Part shown: positions 8,329 through 16,250 of the stretch, piece after piece | Layout: every line of letters begins with the position of its first letter | Position numbering within the stretch: the stretch's first letter is position 1 | DNA from: Spirochaetales bacterium | Lineage (GTDB): Bacteria; Spirochaetota; Spirochaetia; DSM-27196; SLST01 | Direction: 5' to 3' | DNA length: 27,908 nucleotides | Assembly: GCA_030642995.1 (NCBI GenBank) | Contig: DAOWMR010000003.1 | Span: 1 to 27,908, forward strand | Program-made: the position numbers and the translations under genes | The notes under the pieces: generated by a model | What the model was told of the DNA's origin: nothing | Seen by the model: the letters and a program-made list of their open reading frames with translations, nothing else | Databases searched by the model: none

Positions 8329-8359
8329 GTCCCGGTCGCGACCATTGAACCGAAACGGA

Positions 8360-9004
8360 CTACCACTCCAGGGCTTCGTCCGGAACCGTCGCGAGACTAT
8401 CAACAACCCAATCGGCGATGGTCAGTCTATCGGCCGGAAACGAAGTCGTGAGCGCCACGCATCGGCATCCTGCACGGTGCGCCGCCTCCACCCCGTTTAC
8501 GGCGTCTTCAACCACCAGACACTCTACCGGTTCCACACCCAGGCGTCCCGCGGCGCTCAGATAGATTTCAGGGTGTGGCTTGCGATGGGTTACGTCGAGC
8601 CCGTTCACGTAAATGTCAAAACGCCCCATCGAAAGGCCGATGGCGGCAAGGTTGGCCACAAGCTTTCGCTCATCCGCGCTTGTGGCGACGGCGGTGAGCA
8701 GCGACCGATCCTGACAACGATCCAGGAACTTCTCCACTCCGGGCAGCGGTCGCAGATTTCCTACGATGATCTCGTCGTAGATGTCGTACGTTCGTGATTT
8801 GACCTCGTCAATGTCGATTTTGATGCCGTGTTGTTCCGCCACCCCGCCGATGTATCTGTTTTCCCCTGCACCCACGAACGGCACAAAATCAGACGCACGG
8901 ACAGCATGACCAAGTTCCTCGAACATCATCATCGCAGCTTTCATGATGAACGGCTCGGAATCAACCAGCACTCCGTCCATGTCCAGCAATACGGCACGGA
9001 TCAT
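8360..9004 (-). CDS. HAD-superfamily phosphatase (beta-phosphoglucomutase-like)
   Basis: 214 residues with the HAD motifs in order. DMDGVLVDSEP holds the nucleophile D8 and acid D10. ATSADERK is motif II, the lysine is in THRKPHPEIY, and VEDAVNGVEAA is the metal-binding motif. The helical cap between residues 15 and 80 is of the subfamily I type seen in beta-phosphoglucomutase and phosphoglycolate phosphatase. Substrate is not predictable. The ATG overlaps the stop of the polyprenyl synthase as ATGA, so the two are translated together. Confidence 0.9.
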   Translation of the reverse strand: MIRAVLLDMDGVLVDSEPFIMKAAMMMFEELGHAVRASDFVPFVGAGENRYIGGVAEQHGIKIDIDEVKSRTYDIYDEIIVGNLRPLPGVEKFLDRCQDRSLLTAVATSADERKLVANLAAIGLSMGRFDIYVNGLDVTHRKPHPEIYLSAAGRLGVEPVECLVVEDAVNGVEAAHRAGCRCVALTTSFPADRLTIADWVVDSLATVPDEALEW

Positions 9005-10059
9005 CGGCGACGCCCCCGGTTGAAGTCGGCTATCTCCTGAAGGATTGATTTCGCCCCTGCATCAAGTGACTGGATCTCGTCCATGACGGAGACAGATTCC
9101 ACGTGCAATCGGGCAATCCGATCATCAATCTCGTTGAGGACTCCAAGCTCCCGAAGTGCCGCGCGGATCTCATCCAGCTGCCCCCGCGACACGGGGCCGC
9201 CGAAGTACGACGCGACTCGCTCCCACCCGGTACCCTGAACAGCCTCGAACAGCTTCAGTCGGTGCAATGTCTGTTTGTCGGCAACGATATCCGAACCTGC
9301 AGGCTTACCGGTTTCTTCTCCGTCCTCCATCAAGCCCAACTGATCATCGCGAATCTGAAAAATGATTCCCTGAAGTTCCCCCCATCGGCCGAGTTGTTCT
9401 ATGTCGGCGCCGGGCGCCTTTGCGATGAGCGCCCCAAGACAGAGCGGAAGCGAAAAGGTGTAGCGTCCCGTTTTGTAGCGATATACCGAGAGTATCTCCT
9501 CTTCGCCGGCACGCCCCGGTCTGTGACCGTTGGCTACATCGGCCATTTGAGCAACGCCCACATCGGCAATCCCTGCGGCAATCCGTCGTATGAGTTCCGT
9601 CCGCAGCGCCGGATCAAATGATGTTGCCGCGACCGCTTCAAAGCCAAGTAACATCGCAACATCGCCCGCGCAGATCCCCATGCTCTCTCCGAATCGCCCT
9701 GCCTTCGCGTATCCGGACTCCGCTCCTATTCGCCGATATTGCTCGAAAACGGACGGTTCGCCGCGCCGCACCGCATCTTCATCCATGATATCGTCATGAA
9801 TGAGGAGAAACGACTGTGCCAGCTCAACCGCCGCCGCCACCTCGTAAAGGTCTTCGTCAGCCTCGTAGTGAAATACTTCAGCCCCGCCGACCACCAGCGA
9901 ACCACGAATCAGCTTGCCCCGGGTCGCAAAGCCCACCAGACGGCTTCGAAAGTCAGGCGCCCAGGAACACACCTCATCCAGGTGCCCGCCGGCCTTCTCC
10001 AACAGCAACGCCAGCGAACGGCTAATCGGCTCACGGTGTCGCTTCAATACATCGATCAT
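9001..10059 (-). CDS. Polyprenyl (prenyl) diphosphate synthase
   Basis: Chain-elongating trans-isoprenyl diphosphate synthase that condenses isopentenyl diphosphate with allylic primers. 352 residues. The first aspartate-rich motif is DDIMD (89-93) followed by RRGEPS, and YKTGRYTF carries the conserved Lys/Thr. The second motif is FQIRDDQLG, where the usual third Asp is Gly242. The last ~90 residues are helical and longer than in short-chain enzymes. Product length is not determined; two residues before the first motif are L and I, without an obvious bulky block. It is coupled to the HAD gene downstream and possibly to a small ORF upstream (its stop overlaps this ATG). Confidence 0.9.
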   Translation of the reverse strand: MIDVLKRHREPISRSLALLLEKAGGHLDEVCSWAPDFRSRLVGFATRGKLIRGSLVVGGAEVFHYEADEDLYEVAAAVELAQSFLLIHDDIMDEDAVRRGEPSVFEQYRRIGAESGYAKAGRFGESMGICAGDVAMLLGFEAVAATSFDPALRTELIRRIAAGIADVGVAQMADVANGHRPGRAGEEEILSVYRYKTGRYTFSLPLCLGALIAKAPGADIEQLGRWGELQGIIFQIRDDQLGLMEDGEETGKPAGSDIVADKQTLHRLKLFEAVQGTGWERVASYFGGPVSRGQLDEIRAALRELGVLNEIDDRIARLHVESVSVMDEIQSLDAGAKSILQEIADFNRGRRR

Positions 10060-10229
10060 GACTCGGTGTCCTCTATTCTCAAATAGCCGGCCGCTTGGCC
10101 CACGCCCGGAGTTCTTGACATGGAGAGTTCAATCGTCTCTGCCGAACCATAGACGTACTCCGGTGTTTCTTCAACCACTCGGTTCTCGGCAGAAATCGGG
10201 CGATCGCATGGATCTTCCTCGCCTGGCAT
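10056..10229 (-). CDS. Possible small or broken ORF upstream of the polyprenyl synthase
   Basis: A 57-codon frame from ATG 10229 to TGA 10058-10056, whose stop overlaps the polyprenyl synthase ATG. The encoded peptide has protein-like composition (for example ENRVVEETPEYVYG, then AETIELSMSRTPG). ATG 10229 has no ribosome binding site. The same frame extends upstream through one TGA (10271-10269) to an ATG at 10316 that has a strong site (AGGAG, 6-nt gap). The whole frame would be 86 codons interrupted by that one stop. It may be a small gene with a nonsense change, a misread base, or chance. No family recognised. Confidence 0.3.
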   Translation of the reverse strand: MPGEEDPCDRPISAENRVVEETPEYVYGSAETIELSMSRTPGVGQAAGYLRIEDTES

Positions 10230-10462
10230 GATCCGAAACGTAGATACCGAGCAACGGAGCCGTGCGCGTCAGAAATTGTTGAGCTTTTCTTCGCTTGTCT
10301 GCGGTACTTTCACCATATCTCTCTCCTGGAGCCGCATCTTGTCAGCTTCTCATGGCTCGTTTGACTTTTGTTGTTGACAGAAGTGGAACTTTCATCTAAG
10401 TTCTGACCTACTTTAGCCTAGTGTATGAAAATGCGGGCACTTTTTGCCGTTTTGGAGGCACG
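10230..10462. other. Intergenic region between the divergent prenyl-synthase and ilv-leu units
   Basis: Apart from the possible upstream extension of the small minus-strand ORF (10269-10316) and the predicted ilvB promoter with its inverted repeat, I see no gene here. No T-box, riboswitch or attenuator terminator is visible. A weak imperfect hairpin (CGGGCA/TGCCG, about 10435-10449) lies just before the ilvB ribosome binding site. Confidence 0.5.
10374..10402 (+). promoter_or_regulatory. Predicted ilvBN-leuCD promoter with overlapping inverted repeat
   Basis: TTGACA (10374-10379), 17-nt spacer, TAAGTT (10397-10402), about 60 nt before the ilvB ATG. A perfect 6-bp inverted repeat GAACTT-N6-AAGTTC (10386-10391 and 10398-10403) spans the spacer end and the -10 box and could be an operator. 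Box sequence and spacing match the predicted pdxS promoter. Confidence 0.5.
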
Positions 10463-12178
10463 ATGACAGCAACCAAGAAGACCGCCGCCCAAGTCATTGT
10501 TGACGTGATCCAGCAGGAGGGCGTGGATTACATATTCGGACTGCCGGGCGGTGCAGCTATTCCCCTCTTCGACGCTCTCGTGGAATCGCCCATAAAGCTC
10601 GTCCTGACGCGTCACGAACAAGGCGCAGCTCACATGGCCGATGGGTATGCCCGCGCTACAGGCAAGCCCGCTGTGGTCCTGGTGACCTCCGGGCCCGGAG
10701 CCACGAACACAATCACCGGTATTTTCACTGCATACATGGACTCCATCCCCATGGTAGTAATCTGCGGTCAGACGGTTACGGGCAGCCTCGGACTGGATGC
10801 GTTTCAGGAGGCTGATGTTTCCGGAATCTCCTACCCGGTGGTAAAGCACAGTTACCTCATCAAGGATGCCAGAGACGTGCCCCGAATTGTCCGCGAGGCC
10901 TTCCATCTCGCTCGGACCGGCAGACCTGGTCCGGTGCTCATTGACGTTCCAAAGGACGTGTCCAGCGCCCTCATCGAACCTGACTTCAGCGAGGAGTTTC
11001 ACCTTCCGGGATATACGGTGCCTGATCAGATTGATGTGGAGGCCGTGGAGAAGGCGGCCCGCCTGATTCAGAGAGCTCGCAAGCCTATCTTTCTCGTAGG
11101 TCATGGTGCGGTCATATCCGGCGCCGGGAAGGCTCTCACCTTCCTCGCCGAGCGGCTGCAGATACCAGTGACCAATACGCTCCTCGGAAAGGGCGGCGTA
11201 CCGGAAACACACCGATTGAACCTCGGAATGCTTGGCATGCACGGAACCGCCTATGCAAACAAGGCGATGGTTGACTGCGATCTCGTCATGTCCATCGGCA
11301 GCCGGTGGGACGACCGTATCGTGGGCAGCTACGATACCTTCTGTCCTGATGCGGTGAAGATCCACATCGACATTGACCCCGCAGAGTTTGAGAAAACGCT
11401 CCAGATGGATTGCACCATAGAAGGTGATGCCAAGCACGTCGTCGAGGCACTCTCAGCCGTTGCCCAACCGGGCGACACCGCCGACTGGCTGGCTCAGATC
11501 GACCGCTGGAAGCGTGATTTCCCCCTGAAGTTCAAGAAATCAGGCAAGCTCCGTGCCGAGCATGCGATAGATGAGGTCTATCGCCAAACGGAGGGCAAGG
11601 CGGTTGTCACCACAGATGTGGGACAGCATCAAATGTGGGCCGCTCAGTACTACCTCACCGACCATCGCTTTCACTGGATTTCTTCCGGTGGTGCCGGCAC
11701 CATGGGCTTCGGAATGCCGGCCGCGATCGGAGCGCAATTCGCGCAGCCTGAAAAAACGGTGGTTGCAATCGTTGGCGACGGCGGCTTCCAGATGACGCTC
11801 TCGGAACTGGCGACCGCGGTGGTCCACAAGCTCCCCCTGAAGATCATCATCATCAACAATCACTATTTGGGCATGGTTCGGCAGTGGCAGAACCTCTTCT
11901 ACGACAATCGACTCAGTGGCGTTGAAATGGAGGGGAATCCAAACTTTGTGAAACTGGCCGAGAGCTATGGAATGAAAGGGTTTCGTGTCAGGCGCTCTGC
12001 AGACGTCCGACGGATAATCGGGGCAGCCCTTGCCTACAACGATGGACCTTGTCTCGTGGATGTGGAAGTTGAGAAGGAGGACAATGTGTTCCCGATGATT
12101 CCAGCAGGGGCGAGTCTCAAGGAGATGATCCTTGAACCGCCGAAAAAGAAGCTTGATAAACCAGTTGGGAGTACGTGA
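10463..12178 (+). CDS. ilvB: Acetolactate synthase large (catalytic) subunit
   Basis: ThDP enzyme that makes 2-acetolactate or 2-aceto-2-hydroxybutyrate, the first common step to Val, Leu and Ile. 571 residues from the ATG at 10463, which has GGAGG 6 nt upstream; an in-frame GTG at 10421 has none. Catalytic Glu52 lies in RHEQGAAHMADGYAR. The ThDP/Mg motif starts at G438 (GDGGFQMT...) and ends in IIINN. The FAD-type middle domain includes GHGAVISGAG. The helical tail VEKEDNVFPMIPAGAS is typical of the ilvB type. The stop overlaps the ilvN start. Confidence 0.97.
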   Translation: MTATKKTAAQVIVDVIQQEGVDYIFGLPGGAAIPLFDALVESPIKLVLTRHEQGAAHMADGYARATGKPAVVLVTSGPGATNTITGIFTAYMDSIPMVVICGQTVTGSLGLDAFQEADVSGISYPVVKHSYLIKDARDVPRIVREAFHLARTGRPGPVLIDVPKDVSSALIEPDFSEEFHLPGYTVPDQIDVEAVEKAARLIQRARKPIFLVGHGAVISGAGKALTFLAERLQIPVTNTLLGKGGVPETHRLNLGMLGMHGTAYANKAMVDCDLVMSIGSRWDDRIVGSYDTFCPDAVKIHIDIDPAEFEKTLQMDCTIEGDAKHVVEALSAVAQPGDTADWLAQIDRWKRDFPLKFKKSGKLRAEHAIDEVYRQTEGKAVVTTDVGQHQMWAAQYYLTDHRFHWISSGGAGTMGFGMPAAIGAQFAQPEKTVVAIVGDGGFQMTLSELATAVVHKLPLKIIIINNHYLGMVRQWQNLFYDNRLSGVEMEGNPNFVKLAESYGMKGFRVRRSADVRRIIGAALAYNDGPCLVDVEVEKEDNVFPMIPAGASLKEMILEPPKKKLDKPVGST

Positions 12179-12717
12179 TGACCAGTACGGAGAAGAAATC
12201 ATCTGTCCCTGCGCCAGGGCCCGCCTTCAAGAAGCACACACTCAGCCTCTACGTGGCAAACAAACCCGGAGTATTGATCAGAATCGCCCACGTCTTTGCC
12301 CGGCGAGCCTACAACGTGGACAGCCTCGTGGTTTCGCCGTCGGCCGACCCTGACTTCTCCCGAATGAACATTGTGGCCAGCGGCGATGAGAAGGTGCTCG
12401 ATCAAATTCTCAAGCAGCTGAACAAGCTTGTAGATGTTGTGCATGCCTCGGATCGGACAAACGACGATGTCATTCATCGCGAACTTGCACTGATAAAGAT
12501 CCACTGCGAGCCCGACATGCGCGGTGAGGTCCTTCAGTTGGCCAAGGCACTCGATTGTGATACGGTCGACCTCGGCGAGAGCAGCGTTACGATTGAAGCG
12601 ACCGGGCGCACCGACAAGCTTGACTCGGTCAGCCGGGTGTTTGCCCGCTACGGGGTTCTGGAGATGATCCGGACCGGCAAAGTGCTCATCACCCGTGGAG
12701 AAACCATAACAGCATAG
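12178..12717 (+). CDS. ilvN: Acetolactate synthase small (regulatory) subunit
   Basis: Regulatory subunit that binds IlvB and mediates valine feedback. 179 residues, with an N-terminal ACT domain from about residue 20 (HTLSLYVANKPGVLIRIAHV, then FARRAYNVDSL) and the second ferredoxin-like domain after residue ~95 (RELALIKIH, RYGVLEMIRTG). Length fits the long IlvN/IlvH form. The ATG overlaps the ilvB TGA (TGATG); an in-frame GTG lies just upstream. The first ~18 residues are a polar extension. Confidence 0.96.
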   Translation: MTSTEKKSSVPAPGPAFKKHTLSLYVANKPGVLIRIAHVFARRAYNVDSLVVSPSADPDFSRMNIVASGDEKVLDQILKQLNKLVDVVHASDRTNDDVIHRELALIKIHCEPDMRGEVLQLAKALDCDTVDLGESSVTIEATGRTDKLDSVSRVFARYGVLEMIRTGKVLITRGETITA

Positions 12718-12739
12718 GAGCCGCGCTTAGGGAATGCCT

Positions 12740-14137
12740 ATGGGACATGCAATGAATCTTCTGGATAATGTGTGGGAACGCCACAAGGTGGCCACGCTCC
12801 CCAACGGACAGGACCAGCTCTTCATAGGACTGCACCTGATCCACGAGGTTACCTCCCCGCAGGCCTTTCAGATGCTGGAAGAGCGCGGGCTTCCGGTGCT
12901 CTATCCTGATCGCACCATGGCAACGGTGGATCACATCGTTCCCACTGCCGATCAAAACCGTCCGTTTGCGGATCCTCTGGCCGAGGAAATGATACAGGCT
13001 CTTGAACGGAACACCACGGCGTACGGGATCCGGTATTTCGGTCTGGATTCCAGTCACCAGGGTATTGTCCACATCGTGGGACCGGAACTCGGACTCACCC
13101 AGCCCGGAATGACGATCGCGTGCGGAGATTCGCACACCTCAACCCATGGAGCCTTCGGTTCCATCGCCTTTGGCATTGGGACCAGCCAGGTGCGCGACGT
13201 GCTCGCGAGCCAGTGCCTGGCCATGTCCAAACCCAAAGTTCGTCGCATCCAGGTGGACGGCGAGTTGCCCACGGGGGTCTCCGCAAAGGACATCATCCTC
13301 TGCATCATAGCCGATCTGGGCGTCAACGGCGGCCTGGGCTTCGCCTATGAGTACGCCGGCAGCACCATTGAAGCGTTGTCCATGGAAGGACGCATGACCA
13401 TCTGCAACATGAGCATTGAAGGTGCCGCACGTGTTGGGTACGTCAACCCGGATCAGACAACCTTTGACTATATTCGTGGCCGTAAATTCGCTCCCGGCGA
13501 CGAGGCGTTTCAGAGAGCCATTGACTATTGGAAGAGCATCGCATCACCCACCGGCGCCGACTACGACGATCTCTACACCATTGACGCGTCAACCCTGGAG
13601 CCCATGGTCACCTGGGGAATTAATCCCGGCCAGGCCATCGGTATCACCAAGCTCACTCCATTAATCGCTGATCTGCCGGAGGAACACCGTGAAGTTGCAC
13701 AAGCCGCCTACCGCCACATGTCGTTTGCAGAGAGCGAACCCATCGAGGGGAAGAGGATAGACGTTGCTTTCATCGGGTCGTGTACAAATGGCCGGATCAC
13801 TGATCTCCGCGAAGCGGCCGCCGCCGTCAAAGGCCGGGCCGTTGCCGCTCATGTCAGAGCACTTGTCGTCCCCGGCAGCAAGCAAGTTGCACGGCAAGCA
13901 CAGGAAGAAGGTTTGGACGAGATCTTCCGGGCTGCCGGATTCCAGTGGCGCGCCGCGGGCTGTTCGATGTGTCTTGCCATGAATCCGGACAAGCTCAACG
14001 GGAATGAACTCTGCGCAAGTTCCTCCAATCGGAACTTCATAGGACGACAGGGGTCACCGACCGGCCGAACGCTCCTGATGAGCCCGGCCATGGTCGCAGC
14101 CGCAGCGGTTGCGGGCCGCGTAGTAGACATCCGATGA
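12740..14137 (+). CDS. leuC: 3-isopropylmalate dehydratase large subunit
   Basis: Aconitase-family 4Fe-4S enzyme that isomerises 2-isopropylmalate to 3-isopropylmalate in leucine synthesis, with LeuD. About 465 residues. The cluster cysteines are C348 (GSCTNGR) and C408/C411 (AGCSMCLAMN). Other family blocks are HEVTSPQAF, TVDHIVPT, GDSHTSTHGAFG and SSNRNFIGRQGSPTGRT. Candidate starts are ATG at 12734, 12740 and 12752. I prefer 12740 because AGGGA lies 6 nt before it. It follows ilvN by about 20 bp in the same unit. Confidence 0.96.
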   Translation: MGHAMNLLDNVWERHKVATLPNGQDQLFIGLHLIHEVTSPQAFQMLEERGLPVLYPDRTMATVDHIVPTADQNRPFADPLAEEMIQALERNTTAYGIRYFGLDSSHQGIVHIVGPELGLTQPGMTIACGDSHTSTHGAFGSIAFGIGTSQVRDVLASQCLAMSKPKVRRIQVDGELPTGVSAKDIILCIIADLGVNGGLGFAYEYAGSTIEALSMEGRMTICNMSIEGAARVGYVNPDQTTFDYIRGRKFAPGDEAFQRAIDYWKSIASPTGADYDDLYTIDASTLEPMVTWGINPGQAIGITKLTPLIADLPEEHREVAQAAYRHMSFAESEPIEGKRIDVAFIGSCTNGRITDLREAAAAVKGRAVAAHVRALVVPGSKQVARQAQEEGLDEIFRAAGFQWRAAGCSMCLAMNPDKLNGNELCASSSNRNFIGRQGSPTGRTLLMSPAMVAAAAVAGRVVDIR

Positions 14138-14158
14138 TCAGATACACGAGGAGTCGCC

Positions 14159-14794
14159 ATGTCACCGCATTCAGATAGCGCGCAGACAAACGCCCCACAG
14201 ATCACACGAGTGGACGGTACCGCTATTGCAGTCCGCGGGAATGACATTGATACCGATCGGATTATCCCTGCACGCTTCTTGAAAGTCGTCACCTTTGACG
14301 GCATTGGTCAGTTTGCCTTTCAGGATGTCCGCATTGATGAAAATGGGAGGGTCACCGATCACCCATTCAACAATCCTGTCTACCGGAAGGCATCCATCCT
14401 CCTGGCAAATAGGAACTTCGGATGCGGCAGCTCGCGCGAACATGCTCCTCAAGCACTCATGCGCTGGGGAGTCAACGCTATCATTGGAGAGAGCTTCGCC
14501 GAAATTTTTGCCGGAAACTGCAATGCTCTCGGTGTACCGGCGGTCACCGTCGCACAATCGGAAATCGCTGAATTGATGTCACTGGTGGAGAGCCGGCCCG
14601 ACGCGAAGATCTCGATTGATCTTCTTGCGGGCACCGTCATCACGCCGAACTCTCAGTATCGATTTCAGATGCCGGCGGCCTACCTCCAGTCTCTCGTGGG
14701 CGGAACCTGGGATTCCACCGCCCTTCTTCTCCAGAATACCGAAGAGATCCGCAAGACCGCCGCCAACCTGCCCTACGTCGCGCGCTTCGCATAG
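14159..14794 (+). CDS. leuD: 3-isopropylmalate dehydratase small subunit
   Basis: Swivelling-domain partner of LeuC. 211 residues. Family blocks are GNDIDTDRIIPARFLK near the N-terminus, then NFGCGSSREHAPQAL and GESFAEIFAGNC. This is the longer bacterial LeuD with an extended C-terminus (QNTEEIRKTAANLP). The ATG has GAGGAG 6 nt upstream and lies 21 bp after leuC. The remaining pathway genes (ilvC, ilvD, leuA, leuB) are not in this window. Confidence 0.96.
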   Translation: MSPHSDSAQTNAPQITRVDGTAIAVRGNDIDTDRIIPARFLKVVTFDGIGQFAFQDVRIDENGRVTDHPFNNPVYRKASILLANRNFGCGSSREHAPQALMRWGVNAIIGESFAEIFAGNCNALGVPAVTVAQSEIAELMSLVESRPDAKISIDLLAGTVITPNSQYRFQMPAAYLQSLVGGTWDSTALLLQNTEEIRKTAANLPYVARFA

Positions 14795-14824
14795 CACCGC
14801 AAGCGGCTCTCGCCGCCGAACTAG

Positions 14825-14853
14825 AAAAAACGGCCATCCATTCGGATGGCCGT
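14825..14853 (-). terminator. Rho-independent terminator of the tRNA-Val gene
   Basis: A perfect 10-bp stem, ACGGCCATCC/GGATGGCCGT (14830-14839 with 14844-14853), with a 4-nt loop. On the minus strand it ends in six T (14830-14825), three bases after the tRNA. On the plus strand the stem is followed only by TTCT, so it may also stop leuD transcripts, less efficiently. Confidence 0.85.
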
Positions 14854-14855
14854 TC

Positions 14856-14929
14856 TGGGCGATAATGGATTCGAACCATCGACCCCTTGCGTGTCGAGCA
14901 AGTGCTCTAACCAACTGAGCTAACCGCCC
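14856..14929 (-). tRNA. tRNA-Val (GAC anticodon)
   Basis: A 74-nt cloverleaf on the minus strand. The acceptor stem is GGGCGGT/ATCGCCC, the D arm GCTC/GAGC, the anticodon stem CTTGC/GCAAG, and the T arm GATGG-TTCGAAT-CCATT with one G-T pair. The discriminator is A and CCA is not encoded. The anticodon loop is TCGACAC, giving GAC (Val, codons GTC/GTT). Position 33 is C instead of the near-universal T. It is followed directly by a terminator and preceded by its own promoter. Confidence 0.93.
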
Positions 14930-14956
14930 CTGCACCGCTGTTTTGGCGGCCCGTAT

Positions 14957-14985
14957 AAGATAACGGATTACTGAAGGGACATCAA
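14957..14985 (-). promoter_or_regulatory. Predicted tRNA-Val promoter
   Basis: Minus strand: TTGATG (14985-14980), 17-nt spacer, TATCTT (14962-14957), ending 27 nt before the first base of the mature tRNA. Good match to sigma70 consensus with plausible leader length. Confidence 0.6.
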
Positions 14986-15063
14986 TATCGGTTCGATAAT
15001 TGAAAGGAGGCGCGGGTTTTTCTTGCGGCCCCCATGCGATACACTGTTTCCCGGAGGACTGCT

Positions 15064-16248
15064 ATGCATCAGTCAGGTCACCTTCAGAGAAGCTGCGGCG
15101 GCATTCGGCGGGTTTCCCGTCTCACCATGCTTATCCTGCTCTTCCTATTGCCTGCCACACTCTTCGGAGCAAACGTCACTATTCCAACTTTTCAGCTCCT
15201 TACGCGGGGAATTCTCGAAGGCGGCCGGTTTTCACTGGAAACCGCCGGGCTCGTTGAGATTGCGTTTGGAGGCGGCTACAAGTTCGGCGGCCAACTGTCG
15301 CTCTCTCTCGATGAGACCAACCTCGAGGAGGCTGCCACCCTTGGGGCCACCTATGACCCGGACCAGATCGAGGCTCTTCTCAATCGCAGCCTCCGCTTCC
15401 AGTCGGCGAGCGTCGTTGTCAGAGACACCTTCGGCCTTCCATTTGATGTCACCTACTTCATTGGACAAGTGGACCGGATCCTGAACGGGGACGTCTTTCC
15501 GGCACAGTTCGGGTCCAACATCATAGCAAGTCAGTTTCGCGGACTTCTCTATTTCCCGACCGGTGTAGTCTACGACGGCGTCCACGCCATTGACGGCACC
15601 GGGATCGCCTTTTCAAGTGCCGCCCTCTCCCAATCAGTTTTTCTTCAGGCCGCGATTTACCAGGATGCCTACCTGGGGGCAGGATTGTATTCCACCGACC
15701 TCCGTGCCGCATTCAACACTCCCGGCTTCAAGGCGGAGACATTCCTTGGGGCAAGTTTTCCCGCGGGAGCCTATGGCATCTATCGTGGCGGCTTTCTCCT
15801 GTTCTACAACACCGGGCAGGGCGGCGAGTTCTTGACCCAGATCGGCATACCGCGCTGGGCGCCGGTGACGGACGGCCCACTGAACATTGATGATTTCTAT
15901 TTTCTTTTTGAGCCGCGCGTTCATATCGGCTTTATGTCTATCGTTCTCACCTTGTTTTGGCATCCCGAATATTACCTTCAGGAAGCTACCGATGAGCGCG
16001 GGGCCACCGACATCGTCGTCAGATTTATTGCCGGCAATGTCCAGGAAAATGTGGTTTCCGGCGGCCTGGAGAACGGTATCACCCTCCGGCCTGCGAGCAC
16101 GGATGAACAACTGCGAGTCAGCGTCACGCCTTTTGTTTCAGTCAACGCCTCCGGGGTTATCTGGGACTTCAAGACCAACGTGAAAGTCTTTCCCTTCGCG
16201 ATGGATGATCTCCTGGACGCCTACATCGGCATCAGAACGGAGTTCTAG
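15064..16248 (+). CDS. Predicted outer-membrane beta-barrel protein, unknown
   Basis: 394 residues. A long basic N-region, then a hydrophobic signal core at about 22-34 (LTMLILLFLLPATLFG). The rest is rich in alternating hydrophobic and polar strands with many Gly, Tyr and Phe, and ends in Phe (RTEF), as outer-membrane barrels often do. I do not recognise a named family. GGAGG lies 6 nt before ATG 15064, which I prefer to ATG 15034 (no site). It is followed 2 bp later by a second exported protein, so the pair is probably one unit. Confidence 0.75.
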   Translation: MHQSGHLQRSCGGIRRVSRLTMLILLFLLPATLFGANVTIPTFQLLTRGILEGGRFSLETAGLVEIAFGGGYKFGGQLSLSLDETNLEEAATLGATYDPDQIEALLNRSLRFQSASVVVRDTFGLPFDVTYFIGQVDRILNGDVFPAQFGSNIIASQFRGLLYFPTGVVYDGVHAIDGTGIAFSSAALSQSVFLQAAIYQDAYLGAGLYSTDLRAAFNTPGFKAETFLGASFPAGAYGIYRGGFLLFYNTGQGGEFLTQIGIPRWAPVTDGPLNIDDFYFLFEPRVHIGFMSIVLTLFWHPEYYLQEATDERGATDIVVRFIAGNVQENVVSGGLENGITLRPASTDEQLRVSVTPFVSVNASGVIWDFKTNVKVFPFAMDDLLDAYIGIRTEF

Positions 16249-16250
16249 CA

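Noticed and set aside
8334..8343. 10-bp palindrome GGTCGCGACC between pdxT and the HAD gene
   Set aside because: Too short and without a T-tract, so not a terminator; likely chance in GC-rich DNA.
10352..10399. 15-residue ORF before ilvB, containing Leu, Val, Val and Ile, as a possible attenuation leader peptide
   Set aside because: It overlaps the predicted promoter, has no run of regulatory codons, and no terminator/antiterminator pair follows.
10418..11437. 339-codon minus-strand frame opposite ilvB
   Set aside because: Shadow of a clearly coding ilvB; no ribosome binding site or recognisable domain.
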